Of a DNA stretch of 64,000 bases, positions 43,199 to 55,572 are shown in pieces. How positions within the stretch are numbered: the stretch's first letter is position 1; the number at the start of each line of letters is the position of its first letter. Where the stretch lies: positions 2,294,001 through 2,358,000 of the forward strand of contig SRSI01000010.1 of assembly GCA_005656395.1 (NCBI GenBank), in the 5' to 3' direction. The notes beneath the pieces were generated by a model. The model did not search any database. It was not told where the DNA came from and saw nothing but the letters and a program-made list of their open reading frames with translations. This stretch comes from Strongyloides papillosus. Its lineage: Eukaryota > Nematoda > Chromadorea > Rhabditida > Strongyloididae. The translations under genes and the position numbers were made by a program.

Positions 43199-46167
43199 TT
43201 TTTAAATTAATACTATATATTTGACGTTATTTGAATCTGTCATAATAAATTTTTATATTAACATTTTTTCAATACTTTATATTATTTGAAATTTCTTACT
43301 TCATATATAATAATGGTATTTATTCTTATATTTTATTTAGGGTAAAGTTATTGTAAAAAGTTTTTTGAGTTTATTTAAATGTTTAACTTTAATAACCTTC
43401 GTTAGTATATTTTATAACAATAGCCCAATTTGTAAGAAAATTTTTATGGAAAGCTGCAATTAAAGGTTAAGCATGTCACGCAATTTAACAAGTAATATTT
43501 TAAAAAAAATATTAAATTTTTCAAAGGACAGGATCCAAAAATAGCTAAATAACTTACACTTTTATTTATAGTAAATAAATATTCTTCTTCCTCATTATTA
43601 CTTTTATACTATATCAAAAATGTACATAAGTCAAAGTAAGTCAAATTTTTTTGTATTATTTTATTAGTAATATGTATCACCAATTAATCATTTAAATGAT
43701 AGATTAAAGAATTTATCTTATAGTATTAAAAATAATTTATATTAAATTTATAGTTATTAAGTATTAATAATAGTAATTTGTAATATTTTAAAATTAGTTT
43801 AAAAAGATAATAAACCCTATGTTGTATCATTTAAATTAAAAAGTTCCTTGAAGAATATTTTATATATCATTAAATTTTATGTGGAAATATCTTTTGATAT
43901 GGATGCCTTAAGTATATAAAAAGAGATTTAATACATTAAAATATGTTGAGATGAAAATTTTGACTATTTTCCTATATGTACATTTTAATTCAATTTCCAA
44001 TTATGATATATATTCATAATTTTTATGCATCATCAGAAAGTTAGGCTAAGTTCAATACGTACATAAATATCCTTGGTATTCATATTTCAATTTTATAAAT
44101 ATTTCAAAGTGACTCTTTAAATATTATTAGGTTTTCAAGAATTTCCTTTTCTATTTATATATTCGAACAAATTAAGCATTCTATTCTAACAAATAATTGA
44201 TATTGTTGTTTATATTCCTAGAATCACAACATTCTTTTTGATATAACTATATACTCTAAAAATATTAATAACAAATTCGAATGTATTATGACTAAGTTTA
44301 TATAAAAACTTTTTTTTATTAAACATATGCTTTTATATTCATTATTATAAATATTTTATAATCTTAATGATGAAATTTAGTATAATTACATAATGTTTTC
44401 ACTTCAATATTAATATTATTAATAAAATAATTTCCTATGAGAAAGTATGAAATAGCATCAAATTATTGTAAACCTATCCATAAAATTTAACGAATAACTT
44501 TTTTATAAATTTCTGGTAAATTTTTAAAAGTACATTATTAATGTGACTGTAACGAATGTTTAACTAATTTTTTATGGTATTCATTTATTTTTTAAGTTAT
44601 AATTGTCTTTTTGATATATTCATATTATCAGCATTTTTTAGTTTTTATAAATATAATGATAAGAATTTTTTATGCATACAAATAATTTTCCTCTTTATTT
44701 GTTTTTTAAAATCATTAAAAAATATTTTAAATATAATAATTTAAGATTTTTTTATATTCCAAATATATATCACTTAAAAAATTATTCTATTTTAGTATAC
44801 TAAGTATGTCTTTACTCAAATTATTTAGTTGTAACAAAAATATTATAGTATATTCTTTTAATAAAACTTTCTCAAGAGTAAGCTTAAGAAAATTATGACA
44901 CTTTCGAATTACAAATAAAAGTAATTGCTTTTTATAAACCAAACAACTTTTCCACATAATAATTAAACAAATATTAGTGTTTTTCTTGAAAAATGTTTCA
45001 TAAATAGTATATTTTTCACATAGAAACATTTACTCATTAGTAACTGAAAATTTATGTTTCATGGAAAAATTTTTATTCTCATGAAAGTGCACGATTGTCT
45101 TAAAATGTTTATAAAATTTTATTCAATCTATCAGAAATCAAATTTTCAATTTATATTTCTACTTTTTTTTTAAACTTCATTATATTATTTTTTTAATGTA
45201 AATATGAATAAAAAAAAAATAGTTTTTTAAGTAATAGATGTGCAATTTTTTCCGTATTTAAAAAATCCTTTTTAAAATTGCATATGAATACAAATTATAC
45301 ATATATGTATTCTTTGAAGATTTAGTCTATGAAATATAAAGTAATTGTTAATATGTGCTTTTTTAAAAGCCTTTCTATTAATTATCAAAAACTTCATAAT
45401 TTGTTCGTATAAAAAATGAGTAGTCATTAAATTAGTATAATAATTATCTTTATATTAAAGTTAGATATATATTATAAAATATTATCATTTTAATTTTTTA
45501 TATTATTTTGGAATACTAAAAAAATACTTCGTTTAATCCAAATAAACCAATTGAAAATTTTATAAACTCCAAAAATATATATTTTAAAGCAATTTTTTGA
45601 TTCAATGAATTAATTTTGTTATCTTTTAAAATATTAATAAGTAGTTAATTAATGACGACAATATGAATAAATATTTTAAAATATTAACATTTATAACAAT
45701 AGATTATTTAAAAATTTCTTTTCCAAAATATCTTCAAATGCAATAAGTTATGTTAAAAAAATATTTATTGTTTCCAATTATTGTTTTCATTTAAAATTAA
45801 TTTTTAAATTTAATTACTAAATAAATTTATGGAATTTTTATTAACCTATTTTGTTTTTTTAATGTTATCTTTTGAAAAAAAAGTTGAATAATATTATGAT
45901 ATTTTTTGTATAAAAAACACATAATCTTTTTGTTTTTAAAAAATTAAAAAACAATAAAATATGAAAAAACATTATTTAACTAATGTTTTCATTTTTTTAT
46001 TATAATATTATACTTAAATTAGTTTAGCAATTACATAAACCGAAACTAAAAACATGTAATTATATTTTTTAGAATCTTTTTGGTTGTTTATTCCATCAAT
46101 ATTAAGATTACTAAAAATCGAAAAGTTTCATTTTACAAAATTACATATATAGTTCCAAATTTCAAGG
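43199..46167. other. 3-kb AT-rich desert upstream of the channel gene
   Basis: This is the longest stretch without a gene in the window. Composition is extreme, with long A and T runs. An 80-codon minus-strand open frame at 44787-45029 has no feature of a real protein. It probably holds the regulatory DNA of the channel gene; no clear element, repeat family or RNA gene was seen. Confidence 0.45.
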
Positions 46168-47971
46168 ATGAAAATACTATTGGCCTGTAATAAAACTGAA
46201 ATGTCACCACAAACTTATACATTATATTTAATATTAATATTTTTATGTTGTGGTAATATTGGTAAATCACTTTCATCAAAAACTTTTAATGCTGTAAGGT
46301 TTATACATATAAATTTTTTAAAATCTATTTTTAGAATTATAATAATAATGAAAATTTTAAAAAAGAATTAGATAGAAGTATGGATGAAAATACTAAATTC
46401 AGTGAACACGATAATGATAAATTATTTGATCAAAATAATAATAATGTAGGATTAGAAGTTAATGTTACAAGATTATTAGATGCTTTAATTATGAGTCATG
46501 ATAAAAGAATTCGACCAAATTATGGAGGTACACATCTATATAGCTTTTATTAATAATAAATCAATTTTAGGAGAACCAACAGTTATAAGCGTGACTGCAC
46601 ATATTATTACAATATCTGCTATATCAGAAGTAACAATGGACTTTTCTGTAGACTTATACCTTAGACAATTTTGGAAAGATACACGATTAGCTTTTGGTAA
46701 ATATAATTCGATTAATATAAATTCACTAACAATTGGGATAGATATGGTAAAATCTATATGGACGCCAGGTTAGTAACAAAATATTTTTTTTACCCTATAA
46801 TATTTAGATACATTTTTCCCAAATGAAAAAAAATCTTTTTTTCATGAAACAACGACACATAATTCTTTTTTAAGAATAGATAAAGATGGAAATGTTCTTA
46901 GAAGTATTCGATTAACAGGTATTAGTACTTAGTCAACATTAATATATTTTAATTTTTAGTTATTGCAAATTGTCCTATGAATTTACATACGGTAAGTTTT
47001 AAATTTAGATCATTTCTATAACTGTTTCAGTTTCCACTTGATGTTCAAAACTGTAGCTTAGAAATAGAGGTAAGTTCTTTTTATATGAATCTATAAAATA
47101 ATTTTTAGAGTTATGGGTATTCAACAGCTGATATCATATATAGATGGTATGATGATGAACCAAATAATCCTGGGCAAGCTTTAACAATTGATGAAAATGT
47201 TCACTTAGCACATTTTACTGTAGATAAACATGATTATATACAAAGGACTATAAGATTAACTACAGGTGACTACTCAAGATTATCGGCATTTTTTATATTC
47301 AAAAGAAATATTGGATTTTACCTTATTCAAATATACTTTCCATCATCACTAATAGTCGTAATAAGTTGGGTATCATTTTGGTTATCAAGAGAAGCCAATT
47401 CAAGTAGAATAAGTTTAGGACTTTTAACACTTCTTAGTATGACTACAATAATGACATCTAATAATTCTTCTTTACCGAAAGTTAGTTATGTTAAAAGTTT
47501 AGATATCTTCCTAGGTGTGTGTTTTTTTATTGTCTTTGCCAGTCTAATTGAATATGCTGCAGTTGGGTATTTGTTGAAAAGAAGAAAAAATAATGAAAGT
47601 AGAAAGAAGATGAAGCAATATAATCAATCTTCAAAAATTTCTTGTTTTGAAATTAATGAAACTAAACATCCACAATTAATTAGAAATAATAATAATGAAA
47701 CATATGTTGTAAGTGTATCCAAAAAATTAAAACAAAAGATCTTATAATAATTTTTTAGACATATATGCAACCATCCGATCAAGATATACCACTATTAAAT
47801 ATATCATCTAATCACATAGCACTAATACCAAGTAAAAGAAAATCCAAAACTAGGGAATATAATTTTAAACCCTCTCAAATAGATCTTTTTTCTAGAATAG
47901 CATTTCCCTTATTTTTTCTTTTTTTCCATATTATTTATTGGTCTGTCTTTTTAAATCTTGGCAGTTTTTAA
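46168..47971 (+). CDS. Cys-loop ligand-gated ion channel subunit, GABA-receptor-like
   Basis: Eight exons: 46168-46293, 46335-46527, 46571-46768, 46808-46918, 46960-46991, 47031-47069, 47109-47708 and 47759-47971. All phases fit and give 503 residues. Seven introns of 39-50 nt include one flanking a 32-nt exon. After a hydrophobic leader come a poorly conserved Asn-rich region, then [26 protein letters not shown] and a Cys-loop with 13 residues between cysteines ([15 protein letters not shown]). M1 ([21 protein letters not shown]), M2 ([17 protein letters not shown]), M3 and M4 ([21 protein letters not shown], last exon) are present. The closest pattern is the worm GABA/UNC-49 group. The anion-channel motif P-A-R before M2 reads S-S-R, so ion choice is uncertain. 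The last intron is needed to reach M4. Confidence 0.88.
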
Positions 47972-48063
47972 ATGTCAATATTTATTAAAATAAATTTTTT
48001 TAAAACACTTTTATTATGACAATATTTATAATATGATTATTATATTATATTACAGAAAAAAAA

Positions 48064-48726
48064 CTACTTTCTAGATATAAAGCATTCTTTGTGCGATCTT
48101 AGACATGGAACAAAGTCTAATTTTTCAATCATTACCGATTTCTCATGATCATTCTCTTTATGGTGGTGTTCTTCGATTTTAATAATTGGAACATTTAATG
48201 GTCTTCTACACTTTACTGTACATTCTTCACACTTTTTTTTACATAAGCATTTATCAAAAGTTGTAGTTACTAGTTGTCCATAACCAATCATATTTTCCAA
48301 ATTATTTTGATAAATATTTGGTTGTAAATGACGATGTTTACATGGACATTCATTATTGTCTATAACATTTTTGTTATAAGAATTTCTATTGTCGAAATGT
48401 TTTATCGTATTGTTACGCTCCTAAAAAATCATTTTATATTATTGATACAACAAAAAACTTACTCGATCATATATATCTTCTTTCAATTTCTCATCTTTTA
48501 CTTTTTTCTCTTTCTTTTCAGAATTTTTAGAAAACACAGTATAGAGTAAGTAAACTAGAATTACAGAAACCAAAAAAAGTATTATTGCAAATAACACAAA
48601 ATTAAGAAAGACTCCAAATAATGGTGCTGAATCATCAACTTTTTTATCATTACTATAATAATAATTATTTATTGCTGGTCTTGAAGATTCATTTCTTTTT
48701 ATGTATATTGTCTGTGAAGTATTCAT
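48064..48726 (-). CDS. Small single-pass membrane protein with Cys-rich tail
   Basis: Two exons (48463-48726 and 48064-48420) with a 42-nt intron in phase 0 give 206 residues. A short N-terminus with two N-glycosylation motifs (NTS, NES) precedes one transmembrane helix at about 37-64 (FVLFAIILFLVSVILVYLLY). The rest is charged, then cysteine-rich: CPCKHRH, CLCKKKCEECTVKC and EHHHKENDHE, which could bind a metal. No family is recognised. It converges with the channel gene, only 92 bases apart. Confidence 0.6.
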
Positions 48727-48960
48727 TACAAATATTTAACACGTATAAAATTTATGTAAGAAAATGTAAAATTTAAGAGAAAAATATACGAAAAATTTGT
48801 TTACAACATCTATAAAATAATATTTTATTGGTTAAAAATTCTAATATATAGTAAAAATTAAAATGGTCATTTATTGTTATAGAAAAAGTGTACAATAATT
48901 ACTCATTAGAGATTAGTAATAATATAAAATACAATTTAAATTTACATAAAAGCAAAAAAA

Positions 48961-51900
48961 TCAAGCATTTTTTATCTGAGCAATTCTTTCTTTTAAATAT
49001 TCACAATCCTGAACTGAGAGGCGTTTTGGTTTCTTGAATTGTGGAATAGGAACAGAAGATATAGCTGTTTGATTTAGTAGATTTGCATTTGCTAATTGAG
49101 TACTTGTCCTGGATGTTGTTATCTTATTATGCCCTGGTGGTGGAATAGAGTGTGTTCTTTTAGCATTAGAAACAACGGAAACAGAATTAATTAACTCCTG
49201 AGATTTCTTGACGTTTTTCATTAGACGTTGCAAACGGTCACCGGTTAAATAAACATAGTCATGTAAAAGAATATCTTTTGACCATAACTTCCCAGATTCT
49301 GGTTTTAATGAAGCTGTTAAATTGAGTTTATGCCTAATACTTTCATATAGAGTATTATCTTTCTCACGAATAGCTTTAAAAACAAGATCTCGTAATACTG
49401 CATCACGTGATTTCCCCGACTCAAAGAAAGCGTCCCATTCACAACTAATGATCGGTGAATTTACAAGTAACTTGACGATTTCATCGTTTGACATCCCGTT
49501 TATCTTCATTATAACACCAGTGAGTTCTTCAGTTTCTGCAGGCATAATTTTGTCTAAACATCTTGCTGCATACTGCCAAACCTTGTCTCTTTGATGAGAA
49601 TTTCTCTCTACAGCTTCCTTAACTTTTGCTTTATTGACAACAACCAAACGCTGAATATGATTTCTAATAGCATGGAATGTTATCTCGTAAATTTTTTCTT
49701 GTGATGGTGTAAAAAGTTTCATTATGGTTGCCATAGCTGATAAACAGATTTCAGCATCCCATTCGTGGTTCTTCTTTGTCGTTAACGTAGATAATTTATC
49801 CATGCATTTTCTCGCCAAATTAAAAACTCTGTCATTTGATGCTGTGTTAATATTTTTAGTCATACAGTCAACAATTCCCAGCATAACGGTATTGTAGTTA
49901 CAATTATCACATAACTTCACAGTTGTATGGTTAAGAGAAGAACTAATAGAATTTTTCCATAGTTCATTAGATGAGGTATATGATCTTGAAACGCAACCAA
50001 GAATTACACATAAAAATGTCCCAATAGTTTCTGGCTTAATAAACTCAATGTATTCAGGATCATTCATTATACAAAGCATTACATTGAATATGCTTTTACA
50101 GAATTGAGAGATGTTCTCAGGAATAGGCTCTTGAGTTGTAAAATTCTCCTTATAAGCGTCAATATCCTTGCAAATCGACAATACAATATCATCAATCTTG
50201 TATTTGATAACATCAATAGGGAATGAACCACGATTACCAAGTATTGAAAACAAGTCAGATATAGCATAAGAGGATTCATTAACATCATTAGAAGTTACTT
50301 TTGAAAGTATATGATCGAGCTGAGAAATTTCATGTTGGTATTGGGACACGTTTATAGTTGGTGTCTCGATAGCCTGCACATTTAATATATCTGATTCCAG
50401 CGGTAAAGCTTTCTTGAGTATTTGATTATCATTTGCATTAAACGCGGGAGGCTCATTTTCAACTACTTCAACATCCAAATCTGGGAACTCTGCATCAATG
50501 TCCACATCACAAACATTGTCGTCGATTGAACCAAATTCAGGATTTACTCTAGAAGTTAACCTTCTTTTTTCGGGAGCTTCAATAATTGTTGCACTTAAAT
50601 CGGATGTCTGACACATGTCTGTAGTAGGCTCATCCATTGTTACATTCCCTGCATTATGAGGAACAACGACAGGCACGTTAGCGGGTTTCACAATTTTAGC
50701 CTTTCCACGAAGAGGTGTAGAACTTGATTTTGGACTAGAAATTTGTACTCCACTCCTTTTGATTCTTTCATCCAAATATGCTTTATCTTTATCATTTAAT
50801 TTACCAGCTAATTTATATATATCAGTACCGGCAGAACGATAAGCAGCGACGAAGCAATTTAAGGCACCATTTCTGACATTATTATCTCTGTCAGATATAG
50901 AAGCGGCAATAATTTTAAATGATGAAGAATGTGTGGTAGCGATGTCGTCATAGCAATCGTCGATGAGACTTTCTATAATACTCAGACATTCAGCTTTCAT
51001 TCTTGAATTCTTTGTTTTTAAAGCATCAACCAAGTGACCATATATTTTTGAGGGTGAAACTATTTCGCAGAAATCGAAAACTAATTTTCTTACAGCCGCA
51101 CGTATTGGTTCCTTTGTCTCACCGGTTTTCAACAATAAAAATGGTACAAATGACGAAACTTCAATATCGTGCAACGATGCTTGCTGTTCCTGATAAGTTC
51201 TACAAATGCTTTGGCCAAGATCCAAACACTTCATTAGAACGGTAGGGTTTGTCTCCAGAATTCTCAACGTAATCCATTTGAACAACAAATCAGAGTTTGC
51301 AATTATAGCTTGGCCATCAGAACCACACAGATCGATGAGAATATCTAAAGCTTTAAGCTGTTGCTTAAAATCTTTATTATATAGTTTCCCAAATACGTCC
51401 ATTGATACGACTTCCTTCAATTGCGATTGAAGTTGTTGTAGATGGTCTGGTTGTGGTACTTCAAATTGCCACTTTAAAAGTTTTAATTTAGCCTCGTCCT
51501 TAAAACGCTGGTTTTTATTTGAATTCAAAGACAATATAGTTTCTGCTGGTTTTCCCTCATCAGATGATGTTGGTGATTTAGTATTTTTTGATCCAAGGGG
51601 ATTTTTCTTTTTTGCGCCAGTCTTCTTCTCATTAACTCCTTCATTTTCATCAGTCTCATTACTTAGAGCTGTTTTTGGGAGAGGTTTCATAGGCTAAAAT
51701 TTTAAAGATAAAGTTATAGTGTAACGCGGAAGGCAAAAAAATATTAAAACAATAGAATTACAAACACCTTACCTCTTCATCATCTTCTTCTGATTTTGCT
51801 TCAACTTTTTTACGCACAACCTTTTTAGCTGTACCCTTAGTTGCACCTTTTTTAGCCTAAACAAACACAACACAATATATAAACAAAAACACAAGATTTT

Positions 51901-53558
51901 GAAACTTACGTCAGCTTTATGAATAGATTGAACCATCTCGCAAACGGCAGGACCATTTTCTTCTATCATTTTGTCACAGAATTCTTTAATTTTCGCCATC
52001 TTAACTTTATCATTTGCAACATCACCGACGAGATTGTTAATAGCCTTCTCCCCGATAATCCTTTGCAGTGCACCCAATGCAGCACATGCGGAATCACGAG
52101 CTTCTGGATCAGAAACTCCAGTAACCTTTGCAAGAAGTGGTGCCACATCTTTAACAAATTTCTTGGGCAGTGTTGATGAATTTAGAGTTTTGAAAACACG
52201 TTGCAAGAACAAAGATACTTGTGCTTTGATGTTAGGATTTTGTTTTTCCAAAGCCGTGCTTATGTCCTCCTGCATTGTCTCAACAGAAACAGAATATGCT
52301 GCAATATTGTCGATCAATTCAACTAATGGATCTCTTAGTGTTGGTTTCTTTTCTTTAAATTTCTCGAAAATCACACCTGCTATACTTGGTACAAAAGGTG
52401 CAAATTTCTGACGTAATCCATATGCGAAAGCACTTAAACATTTTGCAGAAAGTGCAGCAACATTTATATTTGCATCTTTTTCAAGTACAAATTTCAGATT
52501 GGGGACAATATCCCCAAAAGCAGCTTTTGGATCCAACCTTTTATGGGTAGTACATAAGTCAAGTAGTGCCTGAAGAGCATCCCTCCTTTCAGTCCATTTC
52601 TTGCTTTCAATATCAGTAAAGAAACTATTTGGTAGACGAGAGATAACATCCACCGGTTCGAGTTCATCAAATGGATCAACCTGTTTCTCCTCAACTTTTT
52701 CGATAGACTCTCCCTCACTCTCTGATTCACCTTCTTCCTCAACATCACTTTCCACTTTAGCAGCTTTTTTCTTCTTTGCTGGTGCTTTAGCGGCATCAGC
52801 TTCTTTGGCCTTCTTCTCAATTTCAGCCTTTGTCTCCTGGATCTTTGTCCACTTCAAGGTATCCTGATTTAAATCTCCAACCATCTTAGTAAGATCCTTC
52901 TCACCAATGACAAACATTAGACATCCCAAGCACGACATTGCTGCTTCTCTTACTTCACTGTCAGAATCAGAACAATGTTTAGCAAGAACGGGTGTAATAC
53001 CTTTGATTAATTTCTTAGGAGCATCTGAAGCTCTAAACCTCTGGAAGTAACGGTAAAAGAAAAGATCAATCTGACTTTTCTGTGAGGGATTTGGTTTCTC
53101 CATGGCTGTTACAATATCATCTACGATATTGTCAAAGGGGCAATACTTCCCAATGGCGTCTATAGTCTCACACAAAGGATCCCTAAGAGCTGCCTTCTTT
53201 TCCTTAAATTTATCAAAAATAACAGCAACAAATGGTGTCCCATAATCTTTAAATTTATTCTTTAACCCATTTGCTAAAATCGTTACAAGCTTTGCCGCAA
53301 CAGCAGCAACATTTATATTAGCATCTTTAGCGATAATCTAAATTTAAAAACAAATAATTCAATCATCAAAATCACAATCTTTACCTGTTTTAACTGATCA
53401 CAAAGTCTGTGATAGGAAGCTTTTGGATCAAAATCATCATATTTTGATGCAATATTTACAACATTTTCAAGTGCCTCTTTCCTATCTAACCATTTTTTTG
53501 ACATCACCATTTCCTCGAATGATGATGGCATGTTAGCGACGAGATCATAAGGCTCCAT
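48961..53558 (-). CDS. zyg-9: TOG-domain microtubule polymerase, XMAP215/CKAP5 family
   Basis: Four exons (53385-53558, 51910-53337, 51773-51856, 48961-51693) give 1,472 residues; all joins keep phase 0. TOG arrays of HEAT repeats fill the protein: TOG1 at about 1-225, TOG2 at about 265-505 (FDELEPVDVISRLPNSFFTDIESKKWTERRDAL is its opening region), and TOG3 from about 610 (DEAKLKLLKWQFEVP). Acidic/lysine linkers separate them (EEEGESESEGES; KKGATKGTAKK). A further helical region lies at about 1010-1290. The family adds tubulin to microtubule plus ends; C. elegans ZYG-9 is essential for spindle assembly with TAC-1. Size and three clear TOGs fit ZYG-9 better than five-TOG vertebrate CKAP5. An acceptor-like TTTTTTTTAG lies 7 nt before the ATG. 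Confidence 0.88.
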
Positions 53559-54382
53559 CACGAAACTAAAAAAAATTACAATGCAACCAGGAAGTATTGA
53601 AAAACAAAGCAAGCACGTACTGTTTTAAAACAATTTATGCAAATAAATTTATAGGGATACAAAAATAAAAAATTTGAATAAATAAAAATTCAATGGTAAA
53701 TCGATAAAATAAATGACAATGGGACTTTGTAACTATTTAGTGCAAAAATAATGACATGTCCTACCAAATTATCGACAAATGTTCTACATTGCATAACTAT
53801 CACTAAATTCCATTTTCAAAATTCGGCCAAGCAACTATGAAGGACATTCATGATATTTTTTTAAATATTTAATGAATAATGTCTAAATCAATCTTATGTA
53901 AAGAATATAAGAGAGTTTATGTCATATTTTAAATTGCAATGGAATAATAAAGTATATTTGAGAATAAAAGTTACTCATATAAAATATTTACACAATACGG
54001 CGTCTTTCCAACTCGCCTATTGGTAGCCTTTTCTCATAAAGAAAATATATAAAAGACAATAAAATGTGGCGGTAGTTTCGAAGTGTTCTATAACTACGTT
54101 AGATGACAACACGTGACCTCAATACTTGTAAAAAAATAGATGGGAATATTTCATTTATGGAAGTTTATCTTTCCTTGGTATGTACGATGTAACACAACAA
54201 CTTTATAACCTTAATTTTGTCAACGTACTGGTAGGCGCATTATGTTTTTCTGTAGTTCGTAGGGATCTACCTACCAGATAAAATCAAAAGACAACTGAAA
54301 CTTTCTACACTAGCAAATTTATTAAAATTATAAAAATAGACAAATATAAATAGTAAATTAAATATCCATTAGAAATAATTAG
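53559..54382. other. Upstream region of ZYG-9 with trans-splice-like acceptor
   Basis: About 820 bases. On the minus strand a T-rich tract ending in TAG (53566-53577) lies 7 nt before the ZYG-9 ATG. The remainder is promoter DNA and the 3' flank of the next gene, somewhat less AT-rich than other spacers. No other feature was recognised. Confidence 0.45.
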
Positions 54383-55099
54383 TTAAAATGAGTGAATACA
54401 GTATCTTGGGTAGTCAAAAATATCAGAATCAAGGACATAGTAAACCCAGATAGAGATAATTATTCTCGGCCCCATTGTAAAAAGAAAACAAAATCCAAAG
54501 AAATGCTGTAACTCCTTCAAAACATAGCTCAATTCACTTCTACCAAGTATATAACAGCAAAAAATAAAAATAGAGAGTGTCAGATAGACAAGTAATTCAA
54601 ATAAAATATAAAATTGTTGGAATTTGAAAAAATGTAGTGCCCCAGTATAGTAACCACCAAATGTGAAAACCAATGAAAGTGAAAGAAAGAAACTGTTCAC
54701 AAAAGAAAATGCTATTCTCAGGTGATTGTACGATATTGCAAAACCATCTTTCATAAAGAAAACAGGAATATTAATAATAATGTTATTCTCTGCAAAGTCT
54801 GGGTTGAATGCATTATCAAAAAGGATGTATAAATTCATAGATAAAAAACACAATGTTATTAGGAGAACAGTTGTAATGGCAATCTAAAAAAATAACAAAA
54901 GTTAATGTACAAATATTATCAAACTTACTTTTGGCGTGAAACAATAAAAAATCTTTTTTTTCAACGTTAGTGATTTATCAGATAAACTATCGTTAGGCCT
55001 CCCATCAGCTTGGTCCCTTGCTTCACCATATCTATTAAACATCGTATAAGAGTCATTATCATAATATGGTTCATTTCTAAAAAAGCCTGTCCCATCCAT
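54383..55099 (-). CDS. Uncharacterised four-pass membrane protein
   Basis: Two exons (54929-55099 and 54383-54883) with a 45-nt intron in phase 0 give 223 residues. ATG 55099 (MDGTGFFRNE) was chosen over an upstream in-frame TTG. A hydrophilic N-terminus of about 50 residues rich in Asp, Asn and Tyr is followed by four hydrophobic segments at about 58-79, 105-131, 140-162 and 180-205. The loop between the first two (NAFNPDFAENNIIINIP) may be luminal. The layout is tetraspan-like (MARVEL or claudin type), but no signature was found. Its promoter is shared with SPT5 on the other strand. Confidence 0.6.
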
Positions 55100-55558
55100 A
55101 TTGTAGATAAAAAACAAAGAAGAATTATTATCTATAAAAAATAAATACAGTTACATCGGAACAAGCAAAAATTTCCATGTTTATTAGGACAAATATTTTG
55201 ATATAGTATAAATTACTTTATCTCGCAATAAACTCTCTCTCTCGATTTACAAAGTACTCTAAGTTTTTTACAAAAAATTAAAGCATAACTTTTTCTTTTT
55301 AAAATTCTACTTTTATACTCAACATTAATAAACTAAAAAACAAACACCCCGTTGACAAATAGAAACCAACAATTTTCACTGTAATTTTACATTAGTTCTT
55401 CTAGAAAGTGAAATATTCTTTTGTTTTGGTTGGAAAAATGTGTAGATAAGTCTAATACTTCTCTCAAGGAGAATCGGATCAGACACAGTTCATTGGAAAG
55501 ACGTTTTTAATTTTATAATTATTGTCATTACATTTTTTTACGGGGATATTTTTTAACC
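55100..55558. other. Divergent promoter of four-pass gene and SPT5
   Basis: About 460 bases between divergent genes, richer in pyrimidine tracts (TCTCTCTCTCG near 55230). It probably drives both genes. No other feature was seen. Confidence 0.45.
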
Positions 55559-55571
55559 TTTTTTTTTCCAG
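55559..55571 (+). other. Probable trans-splice acceptor of SPT5
   Basis: TTTTTTTTTCCAG ends one base before the SPT5 ATG, as expected for a spliced-leader acceptor. It also argues against starts further upstream. Confidence 0.6.
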
Positions 55572-55572
55572 A

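Noticed and set aside
44787..45029. 80-codon minus-strand open frame in the AT-rich desert
   Set aside because: Composition follows the background and no supporting splice or start context is seen.
47709..47758. Stop codon at 47745-47747 as the end of the channel
   Set aside because: It lies within an intron (GTAAGT to TTTTTTAG); the next exon codes the M4 helix required in every Cys-loop subunit.
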